Part shown: positions 8,078 through 16,160 of the stretch, in pieces
How positions within the stretch are numbered: position 1 is the first letter of the stretch
How the letters are laid out: every line of letters starts with the position of its first letter
Assembly: GCF_947501225.1 (NCBI RefSeq)
Contig: NZ_CANMUW010000001.1
Span: 372,001 to 436,000, forward strand
Length of the DNA: 64,000 nt
From: an uncultured Shewanella sp.
GTDB taxonomy: Bacteria; Pseudomonadota; Gammaproteobacteria; Enterobacterales; Shewanellaceae
Direction: 5' to 3'
Made by a program: the position numbers and the translations under genes
Notes under the pieces: generated by a model
The model's input: the letters and a program-made list of their open reading frames with translations, nothing else
Database searches by the model: none
Told to the model about the DNA's origin: nothing

Positions 8078-9299
8078 ATTGGCCTGGCGCAACCTGTGGC
8101 GTAATAAGTTACGCACCGCGATCATGCTGTCTGCCATGGCTTTCGGCTTAATCGGTGTTGTTACCATGATAGGCTTTATGAATGGTATGTATGGCAACAT
8201 GATCGACAATGCCATCTCCTGGCAGACCAGTCATGTTCAGGTTCATCACAAGGGCTTTGTGGACAACCCGGAAATTAGTCTGACCATTATCGAATCTGAA
8301 CGTATCACGGACGAGTTGAGTCAAATGAGCGAGGTGGTCGCCTGGTCTGAGCGTTTCATTGTCGATGGTATGGTGGCCTCGGCGCGTTCATCCAGAGGTG
8401 TGCGGATCAATGGTGTCGATATTAATGACGAGGCCAGGGTAACGCCGGTAGCGGACAGCGTGAAGGAGGGCAGCTGGTTACCGGCCGAAGGTCGCCACCC
8501 GGTTGTGGTGTCGTTAAAGACGGCACAGCGCCTGCGCTTAAAGTTAGGCTCTAAGGTAGTGATCACTTTCAGTAATGCCGATAAAGATGTCATTGGTGCC
8601 GCCTTCAGGGTTTCCGGCTTTTTCAGCACTCCCTCCAGTAATTTCGACGATGGCAATATCTATGTGAGAAGGGCCGATCTGGCAGCGATGGCCGGTATCG
8701 ATGGCAGTCATGAGATAGCGGTGTTACTCGATGACAGCAACAGGATGTCAAATGCTTTAGCCGTTTCGGTAAGGGATAAGCTCCGTCTAATCACATCTGA
8801 TAAGAACAGTGTCAGGGACTGGCAGCAGGTTCAGCCGATGTTGGCATCAATCATCGCACAGATGGGGCCGAGCAACGCCATTCTGCTGGGTATATTTGTG
8901 GTCGCAATGGGGTTTGGTGTGGTCAACATCATGTTGATGTCTGTGTTTGAGCGAACCAGAGAGTTTGGGGTGTTGATGGCGGTGGGTATGCAGAAGCATA
9001 AGGTGTTTGCACTGATCATACTTGAGACCAGCCTCCTGGGGGTTACCGGAGCGGGTTTGGGACTGGCTTTCAGTCTGGTGCTGATCGAGCTGCTGCAGGT
9101 TACCGGGATCCCCCTTGGCAATATGGCGGAGGGGCTGGGAGCCTTCGGTGTCGACACGACACTATACCCCCAGATAGCCGCAAGCGAGTATCGTTATATC
9201 TTTATTACCGTGGTGCTGGCCTGTGTGTTAGCGGCGCTCTATCCGGCGAGACAGATCCTGAAGCAGCGTCCGGTCGATGCCATGGCTGAAAAACATTGA
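8067..9299 (+). CDS. ABC transporter permease, FtsX/LolC-E/MacB type (second of pair)
   Basis: 410 residues from ATG 8067, chosen over an in-frame GTG at 8061 because GGGAGG (8056-8061) sits 5 bases upstream. Same layout as its neighbour: WRNLWRNKLRT amphipathic start, TM1, periplasmic domain, and three C-terminal TM segments including the conserved FERTREFGVLMAVGMQ coupling region. It overlaps the upstream permease gene, pointing to a stoichiometric heterodimer as in LolC-LolE. About 120 bases separate it from the ATPase gene. Confidence 0.88.
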   Translation: MLIKLAWRNLWRNKLRTAIMLSAMAFGLIGVVTMIGFMNGMYGNMIDNAISWQTSHVQVHHKGFVDNPEISLTIIESERITDELSQMSEVVAWSERFIVDGMVASARSSRGVRINGVDINDEARVTPVADSVKEGSWLPAEGRHPVVVSLKTAQRLRLKLGSKVVITFSNADKDVIGAAFRVSGFFSTPSSNFDDGNIYVRRADLAAMAGIDGSHEIAVLLDDSNRMSNALAVSVRDKLRLITSDKNSVRDWQQVQPMLASIIAQMGPSNAILLGIFVVAMGFGVVNIMLMSVFERTREFGVLMAVGMQKHKVFALIILETSLLGVTGAGLGLAFSLVLIELLQVTGIPLGNMAEGLGAFGVDTTLYPQIAASEYRYIFITVVLACVLAALYPARQILKQRPVDAMAEKH

Positions 9300-9417
9300 G
9301 CTTAGCGGGCGCGATTATGAGCCATAGTGTGCCCACAGATGAGATTAAGTCGTAATTTGTGCAGTCAGTAATTAAGACCGGCGTCTAAGGCCGGCTTCGA
9401 AGGAAGAGGGAGAGGGG

Positions 9418-10101
9418 ATGAGTATTCAAACGACTCAGCTTCGTAAAACTTACAATCAAGATACGGATTTTCCGGTTCATGCGGTAAAGCAGCTCGATTT
9501 GAGTATCGAACAGGGGGAGTTTGTGGCCGTGATGGGGCCGTCCGGCTCGGGTAAAACCACGCTGCTTAACATGATTGGTGGTATAGACACCCCCAGCGCA
9601 GGTACTGTGATTATCGACGGTATCGATATCTGTTCACTGAAAGATCAAGCGCTTATCGCCTTTCGTCGCGACAATATTGGCTTTATCTTTCAGGACTATA
9701 GCTTGCTGCCGGTGCTGACGGCTCTTGAGAATGTCGAGTTTGTGATGCAGCTTCAGGGACATAGTGAGATGGAGTGCAGAGAGCGGGCGATTGCGCTGTT
9801 GACTCAGGTCGGACTCGCAGAGCAGTTACATAAAGTACCGGCTAAACTCTCCGGCGGCCAGCAACAGAGAGTGGCCGTTGCCCGCGCATTGGCGCCGAGC
9901 CCCAGGTTTGTGATGGCCGATGAACCAACGGCAAATCTGGATGCTGAAAGCACTGCCGAACTACTCGATATAATGCAGCAGCTCAATGAAAAAGAGGGAA
10001 CTACCTTTATCTTCTCGACCCATGATCCCAGGGTGATAAAGCGTGCCAGAAGAGTGATCGTTTTCGAAGATGGTCAGCTGACAGAGGACAGAGTGCAATG
10101 A
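9418..10101 (+). CDS. ABC transporter ATP-binding protein, LolD/MacB-N family
   Basis: 227 residues with a complete nucleotide-binding domain: Walker A GPSGSGKTTLLN (about 40-51), Q-loop FIFQDYSLLP, signature LSGGQQQRVAVARAL (about 143-157), Walker B FVMADEP, and switch His in STHDPR. It is a single short NBD of LolD type, energising the two permeases upstream. A purine-rich ribosome-binding site (GAGGGAGAGGGG) precedes the ATG. It overlaps the next gene by ATGA (10098-10101), so the outer-membrane protein gene is translationally coupled. Confidence 0.9.
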   Translation: MSIQTTQLRKTYNQDTDFPVHAVKQLDLSIEQGEFVAVMGPSGSGKTTLLNMIGGIDTPSAGTVIIDGIDICSLKDQALIAFRRDNIGFIFQDYSLLPVLTALENVEFVMQLQGHSEMECRERAIALLTQVGLAEQLHKVPAKLSGGQQQRVAVARALAPSPRFVMADEPTANLDAESTAELLDIMQQLNEKEGTTFIFSTHDPRVIKRARRVIVFEDGQLTEDRVQ

Positions 10102-11399
10102 AACCGGTTCGGTTTTGTTGCTTATCTCTCATCGCCCTGTTTTTAGCTGCATGGAGCATGGGGCGGGTATTGGCCGCCCCGATTCCCGGTCTCGAGCCTG
10201 CATCGAACTGGGAGCTCGATGGTTATGTGAAATATTTGGGCACGGGGACTTTTCCTGATACCGGCGCGGATCTTGGCGACCATCTGCTCCATCAAAGATT
10301 CAACTTCGAATATCGATTCGATAGCGCATTAAGATTCAATGTCGGCATGAGGAACAGACTCCTCTATGGTGACACTCCAAAGACGCCTGGCTATGGCGAT
10401 CTCATAGGGGGTGATCCTGGATTTTGGGATATGTCATCGACCTGGCTGGATAGAGATGGCTGGGTTGGTAATACTCAGTTTGACCGAGCTTATGCCGATT
10501 GGACAGCGGGCAATGGCTGGCAGTTAAGAGTGGGGCGTTTTCGTATCAACTGGGCCATGACAACCCTGTGGAACCCCAATGACATCTTTAATGCCTACTC
10601 CATATACGACTTCGATTATGAGGAGCGCGCTGGGGCAGATTCGGTGTTGCTCAGTAAGAAACTGGGTTTTGCGAGTGCGTTAGACTTTGTTTATAATCCT
10701 AATCAGGACAGCGACCTCAATAGCTATGCGGCGCGGTATCTGCTCAATCATGATGGGTGGGATATGCAGCTGTTACTGGGTAAGTCCGGTTTCGACCGTA
10801 TAACAGGAGCTGGCTTTGCCGGAGATATCTACGGCGCCGGTTTTCGTGGCGAGTTCACCTATTTTGACCCTGTTTTTGACTATTGGCCAAGAGTTGATGA
10901 AGTTGGAAACGGCATAAGCAGACTATCAACTGAGCTTTTCGGCATGGCTCAATTTATGCCACTTTCACCAATGTCCACTCCCCCCCCCATTGCTGATGAA
11001 CTTGAAACGACAACTGTTGCTACGCTCGAGGCCGATTACAGCTTTAGCGGTAAACGAAACTACTTGATCAGGGGCTCTGTTCTGCATATATCAAACCCGA
11101 CAGAGTCTGACAGTGCCCTGCTTTACCTTAACCTGCCCCTGACGGCCAGAACCTTGAGCTTTAGCGATTGGACCTACTATTTCGATGTGGGTTTCGATAT
11201 CTCCTCTCTGAGTCGCTTAACATTGACGAGTAGCTATTATCGGGACGGCTCCTACTTTATCGGAGCCAATGGCAGTTACTCTCTGGCAGATGATTGGCAG
11301 CTGTTATTGGTAATACAACGATTCGACGGCAGTAGCGACAGCCTGTTTGGCAAAACGGCGGCGACACTTGGGTTTCTGCAGCTTAAGTGGAGTTTTTGA
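10098..11399 (+). CDS. Outer-membrane beta-barrel protein of the Lol-like operon
   Basis: 433 residues with a signal peptide (cleavage near VLAAP, about residue 27), alternating amphipathic strands and a C-terminal Phe (LKWSF) typical of BAM substrates. It carries a WNPNDIFNAY motif seen in outer-membrane proteins of the DUF1302/porin-like type. The exact family is not certain. The ATGA overlap with the ATPase gene makes it a functional partner, possibly receiving cargo at the outer membrane. A run of nine C residues at 10980-10988 encodes consecutive prolines and is a possible slippage site. The frame is intact here. Confidence 0.75.
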   Translation: MKPVRFCCLSLIALFLAAWSMGRVLAAPIPGLEPASNWELDGYVKYLGTGTFPDTGADLGDHLLHQRFNFEYRFDSALRFNVGMRNRLLYGDTPKTPGYGDLIGGDPGFWDMSSTWLDRDGWVGNTQFDRAYADWTAGNGWQLRVGRFRINWAMTTLWNPNDIFNAYSIYDFDYEERAGADSVLLSKKLGFASALDFVYNPNQDSDLNSYAARYLLNHDGWDMQLLLGKSGFDRITGAGFAGDIYGAGFRGEFTYFDPVFDYWPRVDEVGNGISRLSTELFGMAQFMPLSPMSTPPPIADELETTTVATLEADYSFSGKRNYLIRGSVLHISNPTESDSALLYLNLPLTARTLSFSDWTYYFDVGFDISSLSRLTLTSSYYRDGSYFIGANGSYSLADDWQLLLVIQRFDGSSDSLFGKTAATLGFLQLKWSF

Positions 11400-11448
11400 A
11401 GGGGGGAGGCGAAACGGATTGGAGGGGGTAGAGTATAAACACCCTTGA

Positions 11449-11470
11449 ATGCGCCGACCCCCCGGCGCAT
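11449..11470. other. GC-rich hairpin after the Lol-like operon
   Basis: ATGCGCCG (11449-11456) pairs with CGGCGCAT (11463-11470) around a 6-base loop. There is no T tract, so termination is only possible, not shown. Confidence 0.4.
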
Positions 11471-11514
11471 CTCAAAGACGTTGGATTAACTGCTTAATGA
11501 TATCAGTTTGGCTA

Positions 11515-11739
11515 TCACTCTTTTTCGTTCAGGTGCTTGATGATAGCTTCGGCAGCCTCACTCTCGGTAGCCTTCTCTTGACTGCACTCGATGTTGGCTG
11601 TGGGATTTACACCTGTGGCTTCCTCTGCAATATGCAACCAGTCCGGATGCCAATAGAAACTGGCACCGCCTATGGTACTCCAGTTGCGCACGCCGCCTTT
11701 CTCGCCCTGATAGATGAGATCTTGTATTTTGTATGACAT
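11515..11739 (-). CDS. Small conserved-looking hypothetical protein
   Basis: 74 residues, acidic towards the C-terminus, with no signal peptide or TM segment. The sequence has natural composition (MSYKIQDLIYQGEKGGVRNW, WHPDWLHIAEEATG) and is preferred over the overlapping plus-strand frame, which is rich in Cys and Leu and lacks a ribosome-binding site. I do not recognise a domain. It stands alone, convergent with the Lol-like operon. Confidence 0.65.
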   Translation of the reverse strand: MSYKIQDLIYQGEKGGVRNWSTIGGASFYWHPDWLHIAEEATGVNPTANIECSQEKATESEAAEAIIKHLNEKE

Positions 11740-11911
11740 TGTTTAACCCCGATAAATATTTGTTATTAGAGTGTGTCATCCTGCGCTTAATAGGATTAAT
11801 AGTTTGGGAGCAAGGTCACAATTGGAGAGATTAACTGAATTATTTCAGCTTTAAGGAGGAAAAAACCGGTTTTATCTGCTACCGACGTTTTACGGACTGA
11901 AACAAGATAGG

Positions 11912-11941
11912 AGAGAGTGGCCAGCAGGCTGACCACTCTCT
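11912..11941. terminator. Strong 14-bp hairpin downstream of the cupin gene
   Basis: 14-bp stem (11912-11925 with 11928-11941, one wobble) and a 2-base loop. The T tract is poor on both sides. It lies 18 bases beyond the cupin stop on the minus strand, so it probably terminates or stabilises that transcript. Confidence 0.55.
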
Positions 11942-11959
11942 AAAGCTGGACTTTGTAAG

Positions 11960-12439
11960 TTACGCCTCCGGTCGGCTCAGGCGACGAATGATCTCCTCAT
12001 GTTGTGGATATTGCGCCAGTAAATTCTCCTGGCTGAAGAGCTCAAAATCTTCGAAGGTAAATCCGGGAGAGACCATGCAACCGACCAGAGAGAAGCCGGG
12101 TCGGTTCATCGCCGAGCCGAAGATACAGCCCTTAGGTACAAGAAACTGTGGCCGTTCACCCGCAGCAAGATCCATCCCCAACTGCGCCGTGGTTAACTCA
12201 CCCTCTTCGGATATCATATAGATGGTCAATGATTCACCGCCATGGTAGTACCACATCTCGTCCGCCGTTAAGCGGTGAAAGTGTGACACCTCACCGGTGC
12301 GAAGCAGGAAGTAGATGCTGCTCCATAGTGCTCGGTTGTCGTCGAAGCGGCTCTGGGATGTGAAGGAGGAGCGATAGTAACCCCCTTCGACATGTTGCTC
12401 TAATGCCAGAGCCTGAATGAGTTCATCTGCTGATTGCAT
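11960..12439 (-). CDS. Cupin_5 (DUF985) family protein
   Basis: 159 residues matching the DUF985/Cupin_5 family: EGGYYRSSF near residue 18, then FLLRTGEVSHFHRLTADEMWYYHGGESL with the cupin His/Glu ligand positions, PQFLVPKG, and SLVGCMVSPGFTFEDFELF near the end. Members are small RmlC-like cupins of unclear function. Full length, single gene, start preceded by GAGAGT. No sign of transfer. Confidence 0.9.
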   Translation of the reverse strand: MQSADELIQALALEQHVEGGYYRSSFTSQSRFDDNRALWSSIYFLLRTGEVSHFHRLTADEMWYYHGGESLTIYMISEEGELTTAQLGMDLAAGERPQFLVPKGCIFGSAMNRPGFSLVGCMVSPGFTFEDFELFSQENLLAQYPQHEEIIRRLSRPEA

Positions 12440-12570
12440 ACTTTTACTCTCAATAAAGTGGTTTACTGAGTGTATGACACACCATGACTGAACTCAGCAT
12501 CGGTAGCTGAAAAATTAGAGTTGTAGTCACTTTTCTTGGAGAGAGGGAGCAACAGTTCAAGTTATTGGGT

Positions 12571-12602
12571 GGGTTAGCGGGCAGGTATTACCCGACTAAC
12601 CC
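12571..12602 (-). terminator. Hairpin downstream of the thioredoxin-like gene
   Basis: GGGTTAGCGGG (12571-12581) pairs with CCCGACTAACCC (12591-12602) with one bulge, 9 bases beyond the thioredoxin-like stop. No clear T tract. Confidence 0.45.
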
Positions 12603-12611
12603 TTTCATCTA

Positions 12612-12851
12612 TTACTCTCCAAGCAGCCAGGACTCGACGAGTTCGCGGTTCGGGACACTGCCCTTATGTATCAGCTGCTCATCTATGATCACCGCCGGTG
12701 TCGACATCACCCCATATGCCATGATCTGTGATAGATCTGTGACCTTTTCCAGATCTATCTCTATCTGGTTCGCTTGCGCAATATCGATAATTATCTGGGC
12801 CGTTGTTTTGCAGTTGGTACAGCCAGAACCTAATACTTTGATATTTTTCAA
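12612..12851 (-). CDS. Thioredoxin-like small redox protein with CXXC (Thioredoxin_3 family)
   Basis: 79 residues: MKNIKVLGSGCTNCKTT carries a CTNC redox motif at residues 11-14, and TPAVIIDEQLIHKG supplies the cis-Pro region. This matches the redox-active disulfide protein (Thioredoxin_3) family. The start is TTG, supported by AGGA 7 bases upstream. It follows the permease gene by 9 bases, a frequent pairing for this permease family. It may handle thiol or metalloid chemistry for the transporter. No signal peptide. Confidence 0.88.
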   Translation of the reverse strand: MKNIKVLGSGCTNCKTTAQIIIDIAQANQIEIDLEKVTDLSQIMAYGVMSTPAVIIDEQLIHKGSVPNRELVESWLLGE

Positions 12852-12860
12852 AATGTTATC

Positions 12861-13862
12861 CTATAAGTATGGAGAGAAAGCATTGAACACCCAACCCACC
12901 AGAGTAAAGGAGGTCAATAGTACAAAAAATAGGGTCGTTAACAGACGCCATTGCATCACCTGTTTCAGCAAGATGAATTCGGGAAAACTGGCGGCGACTG
13001 TGCTCATACAAAATGCCAGTGTGGTACCTATGGGCAGGCCGTTGATGATAAGACTCTCCATCACGGGAATAACTCCGGTGGCGTTAGAGTATAACGGAAT
13101 GCCGAGCAGTACCGCAGTTGGTACAGACCACCACTGCCCCTGACCTAAGTGTGACTCTATCCAGCCAGCCGGAACGAATCCATGTAGTGCGGCACCAAGT
13201 CCCACACCGATGAAGACCCATTTCCAGACCCGCTTGAAAATATTAACCGTTTCCTGCTTGGCAAACTGATGTCGCTCTTTCACTGTCAAACTTTCAGCCG
13301 GGGCGCTGTGAACCTTATTCTCCCTGGACAGCTGGTTCTGACCCCGCTTCAGGGCTTCGGCGGCAAAGGAGTGTAACCAGCGCTCAGCCTTTATCGTATC
13401 GAGAAACAGACCGCCCAACATGCCCACGCTCATGCCTACGGCGATATAAACTAAGGTAAACTTCCAGCCCAACAGACTCATTAACAAGAGCACGGCGACC
13501 TCATTGATCAGCGGTGAGGTGATCAGAAACGCCATCGTGATCCCAAGTGGGATCCCGGCTGAGGTGAAGCCTAAGAATACAGGGATACTGGAGCAGGAGC
13601 AGAAAGGGGTGACGACGCCAAACATGGAGCCAAGCATATAGCCGACGAAGCGGTTTTTACCGGCCAGGTAATCGCGTACCCGTTCGACATTCAACGAGGC
13701 CCGAATGACGCCGATAAGATAGATCATGACGATCAGGAGTACAAATATCTTGCTGGTATCTTCTACAAAGAAGTGAACTGCATCTCCCAGTTTGGTTTCG
13801 GCCTGTAAGCCGAGCAGAGTAAATACCAGGTAGTCGGCAAAATCGGTGAAAATTTGGAACAT
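12861..13862 (-). CDS. ArsP/DUF318-type membrane permease
   Basis: 333 residues with about eight TM helices and the family signature TPFCSCSSIPVFLGF around residue 85, in a conserved TM. A cytoplasmic loop (about 170-215) is charged. The family (PF03773) includes ArsP organoarsenical efflux permeases and uncharacterised members; the substrate here is not known. It heads a two-gene operon with the CXXC protein, directly downstream of the ECF sigma gene on the same strand. Its promoter region contains an 11-bp box (13925-13935) also found upstream of the sigma gene. Confidence 0.87.
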   Translation of the reverse strand: MFQIFTDFADYLVFTLLGLQAETKLGDAVHFFVEDTSKIFVLLIVMIYLIGVIRASLNVERVRDYLAGKNRFVGYMLGSMFGVVTPFCSCSSIPVFLGFTSAGIPLGITMAFLITSPLINEVAVLLLMSLLGWKFTLVYIAVGMSVGMLGGLFLDTIKAERWLHSFAAEALKRGQNQLSRENKVHSAPAESLTVKERHQFAKQETVNIFKRVWKWVFIGVGLGAALHGFVPAGWIESHLGQGQWWSVPTAVLLGIPLYSNATGVIPVMESLIINGLPIGTTLAFCMSTVAASFPEFILLKQVMQWRLLTTLFFVLLTSFTLVGWVFNAFSPYL

Positions 13863-13924
13863 CCATTACCCCATTACATCTTTGAGTCATACTAACTGTG
13901 CGGCCAATGCCTGGAGAAACCTCT

Positions 13925-13935
13925 CAAGCTTGGCG
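13925..13935 (-). promoter_or_regulatory. Shared box CGCCAAGCTTG upstream of the permease operon
   Basis: Minus-strand CGCCAAGCTTG ends 63 bases before the permease ATG. The identical 11-mer occurs at 14688-14698 upstream of the sigma gene, and both copies are followed after 4-5 bases by a TTTYYCC-like run. It contains the palindrome CAAGCTTG. It could be an ECF promoter element or an operator. Confidence 0.45.
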
Positions 13936-13994
13936 CTGATTTATCATAGAGACGCAGCTAAAGTGAAAAGGATGCAGAAAAAAGAGAAATAATA

Positions 13995-14639
13995 TTATTT
14001 TCGGGGGGTGTAGCAGCAAACATTGTGATTTTCATCAAGTTTTACCTGGCATGAGATACTCAGTTGCTGCTTTAATTTTATTCGGGCCCGGAGCAGACGC
14101 GACTTAGTCGCACTAAGCGTGAGCCCGTGGCGAGAGGCATACTCACACTGGGACATACCATTAATATCACATGCCTGGATAATATCGCTATCCGGAGAGG
14201 AAAGTTCAGTTAATACCCGGGGCAAGCAGTGGGCTAATTTATCGACCACATCTTTATCTGCGACAGGGGAGTGGGCTTCATCCGTCTCCTGAATCTCTAC
14301 CAGAGAGAGGTTTTTCTGTTTCCTTGTATGGTCGATGAGCAGGTTCGAGGCTACCTTGAACAGCCATGCCTTGCTGTTTTTAATCTTGCAGAAGGCTTTT
14401 CGTTGCGCCATGGCACGAATAAATACCTCATGCAGTATGTCCTGTGCCAGTGAGTCATCATGGGTTTGGCTTTTTAACCAGTGAGATAGCGGGCTATGGT
14501 GTAGCTGCCAGGCTTCCATTAAGCATGGCATTGTGCTGTTTTCATTGGGGGGGAAACTTGCTTCGTTCATTAGGCTTACAATCGCGCCAACTTCAATCTG
14601 ATGGTGGATAATAAATAACATACAAGCCGGATGAAACAT
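13995..14639 (-). CDS. ECF RNA polymerase sigma factor, SigZ-like
   Basis: Up to 214 residues. Region 2 includes DDSLAQDILHEVFIRAMAQ and AWLFKVASNLLIDHTRK. Region 4 includes CEYASRHGLTLSATKSRLLRARIKLK. The tail (SCQVKLDENHNVCC) has the spaced cysteines seen in SigZ-type factors and could sense metal or redox state. The start is uncertain: ATG 14639 has AAGGAG only 2 bases away, while ATG 14570 (MNEASF) lacks an obvious site. No anti-sigma gene is adjacent. It lies upstream of the ArsP-type permease operon, which may be its target. Confidence 0.85.
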   Translation of the reverse strand: MFHPACMLFIIHHQIEVGAIVSLMNEASFPPNENSTMPCLMEAWQLHHSPLSHWLKSQTHDDSLAQDILHEVFIRAMAQRKAFCKIKNSKAWLFKVASNLLIDHTRKQKNLSLVEIQETDEAHSPVADKDVVDKLAHCLPRVLTELSSPDSDIIQACDINGMSQCEYASRHGLTLSATKSRLLRARIKLKQQLSISCQVKLDENHNVCCYTPRK

Positions 14640-14687
14640 AACTCCTTATCTGAAAAATGAGAAGAGCGCGCGGCCGGGGAAAATGTG

Positions 14688-14698
14688 CAAGCTTGGCG
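14688..14698 (-). promoter_or_regulatory. Shared box CGCCAAGCTTG upstream of the ECF sigma gene
   Basis: Identical to the box before the permease operon and at a similar distance (49 bases) from the upstream start codon of the sigma gene. This is consistent with autoregulation. Confidence 0.45.
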
Positions 14699-14751
14699 GC
14701 GCTCCACTGCTTATAGCTGAATCCATGTGTTTGAATCGTGTCTAACGGGAG

Positions 14752-16005
14752 CTACTGGCTTGCTCCGCGAATGCTATCGCCGATGGCGATGCTGAAGCAC
14801 CTCTCTTCGTGGCCGATGGCCAGGTTGACGACATCGGCATCCAGCTTACCACTATCGGTAGAGGTTTCTAAAATCTGGCGCACCTCATCTAACTGCATAC
14901 CATTCCTGTACGGCCTGTCTTGTACTAAGGCCTGAAAGATATCGGCTACGGCAATGATCCTGGCCTCAATGCTTAACTCTTTTTTGTTAGGGTGAAATGG
15001 ATAGCCGACACCGTTGAGTCCCTCATGGTGGAAGGCCGCCCAGTGGGCAATCTCATCGAGCCCATCAATATGGCGAAGAATTTCAAAGGTTTCGTAGCTG
15101 TGCTGCTTCATGATGGAGAGCTCTATCTCATCGAGCGGTCCGGGTTTCTCTAAGATGTTGTCAGGAGTGTGCAGCTTGCCGAGATCATGCAGTAAGCCTG
15201 CTACTTCGATTTTCTCGCACTGCTCTGCCGATAAACCATAGATAGACGCAAGGTAGCGGGCTAGTTGCGCTACTCTCATCGAGTGCTGTGCCGTGAAAGA
15301 GCTCTTCTGATCGACGATATAGGCCAGAATTAAGGAGAGCTGTTTTAACTGGGCAATGCTCAATGACTGGCTGGACTTTAACTGTCCCATGTCCCATGTA
15401 TAACGGGTGATATGGCGGTTTTCCAATGCAATCCAGAAGGCTTCCGATGCTTCGACCCGTATGAACGCTTCGATGAGGGAGGGATCGAAATAGGTACCAC
15501 CATAATTGCTGATGGTGTTTACTATCTCTTTTCTCGCAAGCAAGATGTCGGATTCATAATGTGTCGCAGCCATGATATCTATGCGATCGGAGAGAAAAAT
15601 CAGGTTGGCCATGCGTGCATCTTGTTGGGTCAGCTCTATCTGTGTGAGCTCCTCCCAAGGTGTGTGATGATACAAGATTGGTGTGGCAAATTTTGCAAGT
15701 GGTTCAAAGTCTTTTAACAGTCGATAGCCAACCTTGCAGTGGATATCGGCGTTATTCCAGTCAAAATGGTTGACCAGGTTGGTATGCATCTGTTCGGTAG
15801 AGACGCCGCAGTCATGGAGCATTCCCAGTTCAAATGCATATTGAATCTCGCTATCGCTGAAATTGAGTTGATTACCTATCTGGCTGGCGATATAGCCGAC
15901 CCGTTTACCATGATTGGTATCGTTCATACCGACCTGAGACACGGCGGTCTCGATCGCAATAATCATCTGCCGAAGATCTACCTGTAATTGTGAAAGCGAA
16001 CTCAT
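14752..16005 (-). CDS. HD-GYP domain protein with a second HD domain (c-di-GMP phosphodiesterase candidate)
   Basis: 417 residues with tandem HD-type domains. The first (about 30-160) retains HGKRVGYIA and LGMLHDCG but lacks a GYP motif. The second (about 240-400) is a full HD-GYP: HSMRVAQLAR, AGLLHDLGKLH, KQHSYETFEIL and HHEGLNGVGYPF. It probably hydrolyses cyclic di-GMP; no receiver or membrane domain is present, so it is cytoplasmic. AGGGTGA precedes the ATG. A perfect 12-bp inverted repeat lies just upstream (16018-16057). Confidence 0.9.
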   Translation of the reverse strand: MSSLSQLQVDLRQMIIAIETAVSQVGMNDTNHGKRVGYIASQIGNQLNFSDSEIQYAFELGMLHDCGVSTEQMHTNLVNHFDWNNADIHCKVGYRLLKDFEPLAKFATPILYHHTPWEELTQIELTQQDARMANLIFLSDRIDIMAATHYESDILLARKEIVNTISNYGGTYFDPSLIEAFIRVEASEAFWIALENRHITRYTWDMGQLKSSQSLSIAQLKQLSLILAYIVDQKSSFTAQHSMRVAQLARYLASIYGLSAEQCEKIEVAGLLHDLGKLHTPDNILEKPGPLDEIELSIMKQHSYETFEILRHIDGLDEIAHWAAFHHEGLNGVGYPFHPNKKELSIEARIIAVADIFQALVQDRPYRNGMQLDEVRQILETSTDSGKLDADVVNLAIGHEERCFSIAIGDSIRGASQ

Positions 16006-16017
16006 GATATCACCCTG

Positions 16018-16057
16018 ATTTTATAGCTATTATATGAATTACAATTAGCTATAAAAT
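16018..16057. promoter_or_regulatory. Perfect 12-bp inverted repeat before the HD-GYP gene
   Basis: ATTTTATAGCTA (16018-16029) and TAGCTATAAAAT (16046-16057) with a 16-base spacer, ending 13 bases before the HD-GYP start. It could be an operator or an mRNA hairpin next to the ribosome-binding site. Confidence 0.6.
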
Positions 16058-16160
16058 TCCATGTGCATAGCTCTCATACAGAGATGAAAACTACTCCGAA
16101 ATGTACACTATTGAGTTTAGTTCAACTTTCCCTTTTGTGGCTTTCTTTACTCCGGTTAGA

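Noticed and set aside
11449..11736. 95-codon plus-strand frame overlapping the small hypothetical gene
   Set aside because: The opposite-strand 74-residue protein has far more natural composition.
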